Of a stretch of 8,435 bases of DNA, positions 1 to 5,505 are shown piece after piece. This DNA is from Planctomycetota bacterium (GTDB lineage Bacteria > Planctomycetota > SBBH01 > JAHFOU01), in NCBI GenBank assembly GCA_023261525.1, contig JAHFOU010000089.1, positions 1 through 8,435 on the forward strand, written 5' to 3'. The translations under genes were made by a program, and so were the position numbers. The stretch's first letter is position 1, and each line of letters begins with the position of its first letter. The notes under the pieces are model-generated. The model was not told the DNA's origin, searched no databases, and saw nothing but the letters and a program-made list of their open reading frames with translations.

Positions 1-1705
1 GCATGTCCACCGTCGCCAGGCCCACGCATCCATCCAGGACGGAAGGCCTGGCGGGCAGGGCGGTGGGCGGGGACGGGTAGGTGGTCACGGCAAGGCCCCT
101 CCCCGGGGCCAGGGTATCCCAGGCGGACGCCGACGCCCCGCTGGTCTGGAGCAGGGCATCGGTCGAGAGGGAAAGGTAGCTCGAGGGGGTCAGGTCCGTC
201 CGGCGCCCCGCCACGAAGTCCCGCTGGCTCGTCTGCCTCAGGAGCGCGTAGGCCTCGGCGGTCTGGCCCAGCGTGGCCTGGGCCAGGAGGCGCCCCTCCC
301 GGTCGAGCACCCGGCCCACGGCGGAGATCCGGAAGGTCCCCGTGGGCCCCAGGCTCCCCTCGGTGGACCAGGCGACGAGATCCGACTTGTCGATCCATTT
401 CCAGAGGAGCTGGTCCGGAACGTTCTTGTTCAGATCCGCATTCGGGTCGAAGTTGGCCTTCAGGAGATCGGCCCCGTTGAGGTTGCCTCCGCCGTAGATG
501 GAGTCATGGTTCCCTTCCTCCAGCACGACGGTATGGATCACCGAAGGGACCAGGCTGTCGCAGAAGGCCCCGAAGGCGCCCCAGGTCCGGAAGGGGGCGG
601 GCTGGAGCCCCGCGGCGGCAAAGCACCCCGAGAGGTCCCGGCCGCTGCGGAAATCCAGGATCGCGGAGACGACCCCGGACGTGATCGTGGGCGAATATTC
701 ACAATGCTCCGGAATGCCGGGGCGGTGCCAGGTCGTGCCCTGGAGGCCCGAGATCAGGGCCGCCAGCACGGGGCGGGCGGCGGCGTTCAGGTTGACGGGC
801 GGGCGTCCCCCGGCCTCCAGGCCCAGGGCGCATCGCCCCTTCTTCACGTCGCTCAAGGAGGCGCAGCCGGGCTCTCCCGCATAGCCGTTCGGATGAAGCA
901 CCTGGCGATCCGTCCAGGTGGACAGGGTGATCCAAGGCGAAAGGTCCAGGGTCGTGTTCGAGGCGGCCTGAAGCTGGGCGAGGGTTCGGTAGCCCCCGAC
1001 GGGACGGTTCTGGAGGGCCAGCATCCCCAGGTTCGCGATGCCCAGCTCCGGCTGCTGGCCCAGGACATCCAGGATCCTGGCCAACTGGAAGTTCCAGCCC
1101 ATCCCCGTGTCCTTGGGATTGGCCGGGTTCGTCCTCACGTCCGGGTCCCGATGGTCCGGGATCCCGTCGCCGTCCCGGTCCTGGGTGTCCAGGAAGCCCC
1201 CGTTCACATGGATCTTGGCCGACTCGTCCTCCACCTTGATCGCATAGGCATTTCCCCCCGGTGCCAGATCGCCGGCCAGCAGGCCGCTGTGCCCGCGAAA
1301 CTTCCCGTTCACGGCGTCCGTGGCCGGAGTCGGGGCGGGCAGGGCCCGAGAGAAGAAGGAGGGCCTCAGGGCATGCCGGACGGGGCAGGTCTCGACGTCC
1401 AGGATCCCGGCGCGAAAGACCTCCTGGGCGGATTCGAAGGCGGTCAGGGGCCCGCTGGAGGCAGGATCCCAGCGCTCCCCGCCGTAGCCGTTCTCCAGGG
1501 CCGTGGGATCCTGCCCGGCCGTGAGGCGGGCCAAGGCATCCTCGATCCCCGAACGGGCCAGGAGCAGGGCCTTGACGCTGTGCAGGCGCTGTTGGGAAGC
1601 CCTCCGCTCCAGGCGGGCCAGGGTCACGAAGGAGGTCGCCAGGACGGCCAGGATGCCCAGCGCGCCCACGACCACCAGCAGGACGAGGCCTCGCATGGGC
1701 TTCAT
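1..1705 (-). CDS. GspK/PilX-like minor pseudopilin (partial, runs off left edge)
   Basis: The frame is open from ATG at 1705 to the left edge: 568 codons seen, no stop. The N-terminus is pilin-like: short basic leader MKPMRG (likely prepilin-peptidase cut after G6), then a hydrophobic helix at about residues 7-28. Position +5 of the mature protein is Val rather than Glu, as is usual for GspK, the tip subunit of the type II secretion pseudopilus. ARSGIEDAL (50-58), the VEDESAKIHVN stretch (158-168) and PPVNLNAAARPVL (302-314) resemble the GspK pattern of 'DE.GKINLN' and 'vN.NTA..evL'. Residues 173-187 (DTQDRDGDGIPDHRD) form a type 3-repeat-like calcium loop. Seven cysteines (107, 281, 292, 335, 361, 382, 560) suggest an exported protein. 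At 568 or more residues it is far longer than typical GspK (about 300-350). A PilX-like type IV pilus component is the alternative. The start has an AAGGGA Shine-Dalgarno (SD) site 11 nt upstream. Family-level assignment is inferred from motifs only. Confidence 0.72.
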   Translation of the reverse strand, partial: MKPMRGLVLLVVVGALGILAVLATSFVTLARLERRASQQRLHSVKALLLARSGIEDALARLTAGQDPTALENGYGGERWDPASSGPLTAFESAQEVFRAGILDVETCPVRHALRPSFFSRALPAPTPATDAVNGKFRGHSGLLAGDLAPGGNAYAIKVEDESAKIHVNGGFLDTQDRDGDGIPDHRDPDVRTNPANPKDTGMGWNFQLARILDVLGQQPELGIANLGMLALQNRPVGGYRTLAQLQAASNTTLDLSPWITLSTWTDRQVLHPNGYAGEPGCASLSDVKKGRCALGLEAGGRPPVNLNAAARPVLAALISGLQGTTWHRPGIPEHCEYSPTITSGVVSAILDFRSGRDLSGCFAAAGLQPAPFRTWGAFGAFCDSLVPSVIHTVVLEEGNHDSIYGGGNLNGADLLKANFDPNADLNKNVPDQLLWKWIDKSDLVAWSTEGSLGPTGTFRISAVGRVLDREGRLLAQATLGQTAEAYALLRQTSQRDFVAGRRTDLTPSSYLSLSTDALLQTSGASASAWDTLAPGRGLAVTTYPSPPTALPARPSVLDGCVGLATVDM

Positions 1706-1737
1706 GAACCGTTGGATCCCTTGACACGGGGATTCAT
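1702..1737 (-). other. Possible 11-codon leader ORF ahead of the pseudopilin gene
   Basis: ATG at 1737 opens a frame encoding MNPRVKGSNGS and stops at TGA 1704-1702, which overlaps the pseudopilin start as ATGA. AAAAGGG sits 4 nt upstream of its ATG (minus strand 1748-1742), a somewhat close SD. The reading frame and overlap are seen directly. Use as a translational-coupling leader is inference, and a chance ORF this short is quite possible. Confidence 0.22.
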
Positions 1738-1794
1738 GACACCCTTTTGTCACATTATTTGACAGTCCCTCGGCACGCAGGGACATTCGCGCCC
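1706..1794. promoter_or_regulatory. Divergent intergenic promoter region
   Basis: This 89-bp spacer separates the minus-strand pseudopilin from the plus-strand biotin carboxylase. Its centre (about 1735-1765) is distinctly AT-rich in an otherwise very GC-rich window. On the plus strand there is a perfect TTGACA -35 at 1759-1764. The hexamer 17 bp downstream is GACATT (1782-1787), a weak -10 that keeps only A2, A4 and T6. On the minus strand AATAAT (1759-1754) matches the -10 consensus at 5 of 6, but no good -35 lies upstream of it. The two would-be elements overlap, so the two promoters could compete. The elements are seen; promoter function is inference. Confidence 0.5.
1748..1764. promoter_or_regulatory. 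Operator-like inverted repeat TGTCA-N7-TGACA
   Basis: A perfect 5-bp dyad with an AT-rich 7-bp centre. The right arm is part of the TTGACA -35 hexamer. Two further TGACA copies lie on the plus strand at 1722-1726 and 1737-1741. The placement between divergent genes and over a -35 suits a dimeric regulator, but no regulator gene is in the window and the factor is unknown. Confidence 0.3.
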
Positions 1795-3282
1795 GTGTTC
1801 CGGAAAATCCTGATCGCCAACCGCGGCGAGATCTCCCTGAGGGTCCTGCGCGCCTGCCGGGAACTCGGCATCCCCGCCCTCAGCGTCTATTCCGAGGCCG
1901 ACCGCCTCAGCCCCCACGTCCTGTCCGCCGATGAGGCCGCCTGCATTGGGGCCGCGCCGCCCAAGGACTCCTACCTCAACATCCCCAACCTCCTGACCGC
2001 GGCCAAGGCCGCCGGATGCGACGCCGTCCACCCCGGCTATGGCTTCCTCTCCGAGAACCCCGAGTTCGCCGAGGCGGTCGAGAAGGCCGGCCTGACCTTC
2101 ATCGGCCCCACCCCCGCTGTCATGCGTCGGCTGGGGGACAAGCTGGGTGCGAGAAGGTTGATGAAGGATGCGGGGCTTCCCGTGGCCCCGGGAAGCCTGG
2201 AGACCTCCGAGAACCCCGACCGCCTGCTCGCCGATGCCAAGGCCGCCGGCTGGCCCGTCTTCCTGAAGGCGGCACGAGGAGGGGGTGGCCGCGGCATCCG
2301 CCTGGCCCAGGACGAAGCCGCCCTGCGCGCCGCCGTGCCCACGGCCATCGCCGAGGCCCGCACGGCCTTCGGTTCCGGAAGCCTCTACGTGGAGCGTCGC
2401 ATTGCCCCCGCCCGCCACGTGGAGGTCCAGATCCTGGGCGACCGCCACGGGAACATCGTCCACCTGGGCGAGCGCGAGTGCTCGGCCCAGCGGCGGAACC
2501 AGAAGCTCCTGGAGGAGACCCCCTCCCCCGCCCTGGACGCCAAGACGCGCAAGGCCCTCTGCGAATCCGCCGTGAAGGGCGCCAAGGCCGCCGGGTACGT
2601 GAACGCGGGAACCATGGAGTTCCTGCTCGACGCGGAAGGGAAGTTCCACTTCCTGGAGATGAATCAGCGCATCCAGGTGGAGCACGCCATCACCGAGCTC
2701 GTGACCGGGCTGGACCTCGTGAAGCTCCAGATCCGGGTGGCGGCCGGGGAGAAGCTCCCCTTCGCCCAGGAGGACGTCCGTTTCCAGGGGCATGCCGTGG
2801 AGGTCAGGGTCTGCGCCGAGGACCCTGCCTCGGGCTACCTGCCCTCCTCCGGCCGCCTCTCGGAACTCCACCTTCCTTCGGGGGCCTTCGTCCGCTGCGA
2901 CGCCGCCCTGCGCACGGGCCAGGACATCGGCCTCCACTACGACTCCCTCCTGGCCAAGCTCTGCGTCTGGGCGCCGGACCGCGCTGAAGCCCTGGGCCGG
3001 ATGGCCGCCGTCCTGGCCGAGACCCGACTCCTCGGGGTGAGGACCACCCTGCCGGCCTTCCGGGCCCTCCTGGCCCACCCGGGGTTCCGGGCCGGACGGT
3101 ACGACACCTCCACCCTGGAGGGCCTTGCGTCCGCGGAACTCCCGCCCGGGATGCTCAGGGCCGCGGCCGTCGCCGCCGCCCTCCTCGAACAGGCAAGGCG
3201 GGAAGGCCGTCCCCTGCCCGTCCAGGCCGCCGGAGCCTGGGCCCATTCCGCCCGCCGGGCCTCCCTGAGGGGGAAGGCATGA
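1795..3282 (+). CDS. accC: Acyl-CoA (acetyl/propionyl-CoA) carboxylase biotin carboxylase subunit
   Basis: ATP-grasp enzyme of 495 residues that carboxylates biotin on a carrier protein with bicarbonate and ATP, supplying malonyl- or methylmalonyl-CoA synthesis in the cytosol. Domains in order: N-terminal BC domain (IANRGEIS at 7-14), ATP-grasp with K116, K158 and glycine loop GGGGRG (162-167), and C-terminal BC domain. The catalytic segment EMNQRIQVEH puts E288, N290, R292, Q294, V295 and E296, then R338, exactly at the E. coli AccC numbers. That agreement supports GTG at 1795 rather than the in-frame TTG at 1747; an AGGGA SD lies at 1779-1783. Two ATP-site positions differ from E. coli: K202 is Arg (R201) and H236 is Asn (N235). 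The tail is about 45 residues longer than E. coli AccC and resembles PccA/AccA3-type alpha subunits without their biotin domain. The stop overlaps the next start as ATGA. The acyl-CoA substrate cannot be decided from sequence. Confidence 0.93.
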   Translation: MFRKILIANRGEISLRVLRACRELGIPALSVYSEADRLSPHVLSADEAACIGAAPPKDSYLNIPNLLTAAKAAGCDAVHPGYGFLSENPEFAEAVEKAGLTFIGPTPAVMRRLGDKLGARRLMKDAGLPVAPGSLETSENPDRLLADAKAAGWPVFLKAARGGGGRGIRLAQDEAALRAAVPTAIAEARTAFGSGSLYVERRIAPARHVEVQILGDRHGNIVHLGERECSAQRRNQKLLEETPSPALDAKTRKALCESAVKGAKAAGYVNAGTMEFLLDAEGKFHFLEMNQRIQVEHAITELVTGLDLVKLQIRVAAGEKLPFAQEDVRFQGHAVEVRVCAEDPASGYLPSSGRLSELHLPSGAFVRCDAALRTGQDIGLHYDSLLAKLCVWAPDRAEALGRMAAVLAETRLLGVRTTLPAFRALLAHPGFRAGRYDTSTLEGLASAELPPGMLRAAAVAAALLEQARREGRPLPVQAAGAWAHSARRASLRGKA

Positions 3283-3734
3283 TCTGGCACGTCACCGTCT
3301 CTGGAAAGCCCGTGACGGTGGATCTCGGGAAGGAGCCCTCGGCCAGCCTCACACCCCTCGGCGGGGACCTCCACCTCCTGGCCCTGGACGGGAAGTCCTG
3401 GGTGGTCCGCGCCGAGGACGGCGCCCTCTCCCTGGGGGATCTCCGCCTGGAGGTCTCGGTCGAGAGCGACCTGGAACGCCGCCTGGCTTCCGCGCGCGGG
3501 AAGGAGGCTTCGGCCCGGGGCCCCGAAACGGTCAAGGCCCCCATGCCCGGCATCGTCAGCCGTCTGGCGGTGGCCCCGGGCCAGCCCGTGAAGGCCGGCG
3601 ATCTCCTCCTGGTCCTGGAGGCCATGAAGATGGCCAACGAGGTCCGGGCGCGCTCGGGCGGCAAGATCCTCTCGGTCTCCGTCTCCGCCGGTCAGGCCGT
3701 GACGGCCGGGGAAAGCCTGCTTACGCTCGGGTAG
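3279..3734 (+). CDS. Biotin carboxyl carrier protein (biotin/lipoyl attachment domain)
   Basis: A 151-residue carrier that presents covalently bound biotin to the carboxylase. The C-terminal biotinyl domain (about 80-151) begins VKAPMPGIV and carries the biotinylation motif EAMKM with acceptor lysine K117, 34 residues from the end as is usual. Residues 1-70 (WHVTVSGKPVTVDL, then a DGKSWVV segment) look like the beta-rich N-terminal part of carrier subunits that accompany acyl-CoA carboxylases of the PccA type. A short charged linker (about 68-82) joins the two. This differs from E. coli AccB, which has a Pro/Ala-rich linker. The ATG overlaps the carboxylase stop by 4 nt and has GAGG at 3267-3270, spaced 8 nt, so the two proteins are probably made in a fixed ratio. 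Its end runs 14 nt into the convergent amidotransferase gene. No carboxyltransferase gene is present in the window. Confidence 0.9.
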   Translation: MIWHVTVSGKPVTVDLGKEPSASLTPLGGDLHLLALDGKSWVVRAEDGALSLGDLRLEVSVESDLERRLASARGKEASARGPETVKAPMPGIVSRLAVAPGQPVKAGDLLLVLEAMKMANEVRARSGGKILSVSVSAGQAVTAGESLLTLG

Positions 3735-4293
3735 GCGTCGGCCCCTTGAGGAAATTCGCCAGGAGCCTCCCTCCCTCCGGGCTTAGGAAGGACTCCGGAT
3801 GGAACTGGACGCCCCAGAGCGGCAGGGTAGCGTGGCGGAAGGCCATCAGGGTCCCGTCCTCGCTCCAGGCGCAGGGGAGCAGTTCCGACGGCAGGGAAGC
3901 CTCCTCCACCGTCAGGGAATGGTAGCGGGCGGCCTCGAAGGGGCTGGGCAGCCCCGCAAACAGCCCCCCGCCGTCGTGCCGGATCCTCGAGGTCTTCCCG
4001 TGCACCGGGGCCTGGGCCCGCGAGACCCTGGCCCCGTACGCCAGGGCAATCACCTGATGCCCCAGGCAGACGCCCAGCGTCGGGATCTTCCGCTTCCAAT
4101 GTTCCAGGGCCTGCCGGGAGACCTCCGCCGCCTCCGGACGCCCCGGCCCCGGGGAGAGGACCAGATGGGTGGGATCCGCCAAGGCCGGCAGTTCCCGGAC
4201 CACCGAGACCTCCGCGCCCAACACCTCGAAAGCCTGGGCCAGGTTGTGGGTGAAGGAGTCGAGGTTGTCGACCAGGAGAAGGCGGGGCCTCAC
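3721..4293 (-). CDS. pabA: Glutamine amidotransferase, aminodeoxychorismate/anthranilate synthase component II
   Basis: A 190-residue class I glutaminase that supplies ammonia to a chorismate-binding partner, making aminodeoxychorismate (folate) or anthranilate (tryptophan). Seen: N-terminal VDNLDSFTHNL (8-18), oxyanion-region SPGPGRP (47-53), nucleophile C76 in GVCLGHQ, the HGKTS block (98-102), RYHSL (123-127), and the H165/E167 pair in QFHPES. The full catalytic triad is present and the length is normal. The GTG start at 4293 is fixed by TGGAGG 7 nt upstream and a GTGA overlap with the rlmI stop; longer in-frame starts inside rlmI lack sense. Features such as RYHSL and AFRH lean to PabA, but PabA and TrpG are hard to separate and some proteins serve both. 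No pabB, trpE or pabC is adjacent. The gene ends convergently, 14 nt inside the carrier protein gene. Confidence 0.9.
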   Translation of the reverse strand: MRPRLLLVDNLDSFTHNLAQAFEVLGAEVSVVRELPALADPTHLVLSPGPGRPEAAEVSRQALEHWKRKIPTLGVCLGHQVIALAYGARVSRAQAPVHGKTSRIRHDGGGLFAGLPSPFEAARYHSLTVEEASLPSELLPCAWSEDGTLMAFRHATLPLWGVQFHPESFLSPEGGRLLANFLKGPTPTRA

Positions 4294-5471
4294 CCCAGGG
4301 CCTCCAGCAGGACCCCCTTGAGATAGCGGGTCTCCGGCACTTCCAAGAGCACCGGATGGTCGGGCGGCTGGGCCGTCTCGGCGAGCACCCGCATGCTCCT
4401 GCGGGCATCCAGGGCGGCCGCACGCAAGACCTCCAGGAAGGCCTCGGGCGTGACCCGCTGGGAGCAGGAAGCCACGAAGAGCCAGCCGCCGGGCTCCAGC
4501 ATCTTCAGGGCCCTCAGGGCCAGTTCCTTGTAGGCCGCCAGCCCCTTGTCCAGGTCCTCCTTGGACTTCACGAAGGGCGGAGGGTCCAGGACGATGCCGC
4601 CGAAGCGCTCGCCCCGGTCGGAGGCCTCCCGCATCCAGTCGAAGGCGTTGCCTTCCTCGAGCACGGGGTCCAGGCCGTTGGCCTGGGCGTTGCTCCGCGC
4701 CCTCTCCAGGGCCGGGCCGGAGCCGTCCACGCCGATGGCCTCGCGCGCGCCCGACTGCAGGGCCGTCAGGGTCCAGATCCCCTGGTAGCAGAACATGTCC
4801 AGGACGCGCCGGCCCGCGCAACGGCCCCGGATCAGGGGATAGAGGGCGCGCTGGTCCAGGTACAGCCCGGTCTTCTGGCCCTTCCAGGGATCCACCAACA
4901 GCTTGAGGCCGGCCAGGGTCACGGGGATCTCCGGGGGCGTGGTGCCGAGGACCTGGACCACCTCGCGGGAAAGGCCTTCCCGCTCGCGGGCCGCCAGCTC
5001 ATGCCGGGCCAGGACCGAGCTCACGCCGGCCTCGGCCTTGAGGGCCTCCGCGATCTGAGGGAGGCGCCGGTCCATGCCCGCGATGGTGGCCTGGATCACG
5101 GCATGGCTCCCGTAACGGTCGACGACCAGGCCGGGAAGGCCGTCGGCCTCGGAGGCGACCAGGCGGACGGCCTCCTCGCCGGGCAGGTCCCGCTCCCTCA
5201 GGGCCCTGGCTTCCCGGATCCGGCGGGCGAAGAGGTCGGCGTCGATGGCCTCGCCCGCCTTCCGGGTGACCAGCCTCAGGGCCAGGGGGCCGGGGCTGAG
5301 CAGGCCGCGTCCGACGAAGTTCCCGGAAGCGTCGCTCAGGTCGGCGTCGTCCCCCGGGACCGCGCCGAGGGCGGGCAGGGTCTCCTCCAACTCCCCGGCG
5401 AAGACCCAGGGGTGGCGGGCGGAGACGCAACGGGCCCTTGCGCCCCGGCGCAGACGGAGTTGGTGAGTCAC
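4290..5471 (-). CDS. rlmI: RlmI-like class I SAM-dependent rRNA (cytosine-5) methyltransferase
   Basis: A 393-residue protein (from GTG 5471) of the RlmI/YccW family, which methylates a cytosine of 23S rRNA (C1962 in E. coli) using S-adenosylmethionine. Domains in order: N-terminal PUA domain with HPWVFAGEL (20-28), a central linking domain, then a Rossmann methyltransferase. Seen motifs: TGLYLDQR, VLDMFCYQG (SAM motif I), GVDGSGPALERAR, the catalytic-type VLDPPPFVKSK, and VASCSQ. E. coli RlmI is 396 residues and has its HPWVF histidine at 19; here it is at 20 from the GTG, which favours 5471. AGGA 8 nt before that GTG agrees. ATG at 5480 (396 residues) is the alternative, with a GAGGAGGGGG further upstream. 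It is the first gene of a two-gene unit with pabA and is divergent from hemC. The exact target base is inferred from the family. Confidence 0.88.
   Translation of the reverse strand: MTHQLRLRRGARARCVSARHPWVFAGELEETLPALGAVPGDDADLSDASGNFVGRGLLSPGPLALRLVTRKAGEAIDADLFARRIREARALRERDLPGEEAVRLVASEADGLPGLVVDRYGSHAVIQATIAGMDRRLPQIAEALKAEAGVSSVLARHELAAREREGLSREVVQVLGTTPPEIPVTLAGLKLLVDPWKGQKTGLYLDQRALYPLIRGRCAGRRVLDMFCYQGIWTLTALQSGAREAIGVDGSGPALERARSNAQANGLDPVLEEGNAFDWMREASDRGERFGGIVLDPPPFVKSKEDLDKGLAAYKELALRALKMLEPGGWLFVASCSQRVTPEAFLEVLRAAALDARRSMRVLAETAQPPDHPVLLEVPETRYLKGVLLEALG
4301..4306 (-). promoter_or_regulatory. Ribosome binding site deciding the pabA GTG start
   Basis: TGGAGG on the minus strand, 7 nt before GTG 4293-4291, inside the last codons of rlmI. 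The spacing is optimal and selects the GTG over far-upstream in-frame starts. Confidence 0.7.
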
Positions 5472-5505
5472 GGGCGGCATCCTACCCGATACAATCCCCC
5501 TCCTC
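5472..5505. promoter_or_regulatory. Compact divergent spacer between rlmI and hemC
   Basis: Both divergent starts lie within 34 bp (25 bp if rlmI starts at ATG 5480). On the plus strand TACAAT (5490-5495) matches the -10 consensus at 5 of 6 and would place transcription start at about 5502-5504, right at the hemC ATG. No convincing -35 is seen at the proper distance. On the minus strand 5505-5496 reads GAGGAGGGGG, a strong SD-like purine run for rlmI. The consequence on the plus strand is a C-rich run with no SD before hemC. Promoters for both genes must therefore extend into the neighbouring coding sequence. Confidence 0.42.

Noticed and set aside
699..1727. Minus-strand open frame (342 codons) inside the pseudopilin region
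   Set aside because: It is a frame-shifted shadow with Pro/Gly/Arg-rich composition. The neighbouring frame starting at 1705 has the pilin-like N-terminus and GspK-like motifs.
506..1762. Long plus-strand open frame (418 codons) opposite the pseudopilin gene
   Set aside because: Its product is low-complexity Gly/Gln/Ala/Arg-rich with no recognisable motif. It is the antisense shadow of a real minus-strand gene, as expected at very high G+C.
1747..1794. TTG at 1747 as start of the biotin carboxylase
   Set aside because: The 16 extra residues have no family counterpart, and the GTG at 1795 reproduces E. coli AccC residue numbers exactly.
1750..3246. 498-codon minus-strand open frame opposite the biotin carboxylase
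   Set aside because: Antisense shadow: Gly-rich, without domains, fully covered by a strongly conserved enzyme on the other strand.
3715..3736. Short hairpin GCCTGC-N10-GTAGGC over both convergent stop codons as a terminator
   Set aside because: Only 6 bp including one G-T pair, a 10-nt loop and no T-run. It is too weak to call a terminator.
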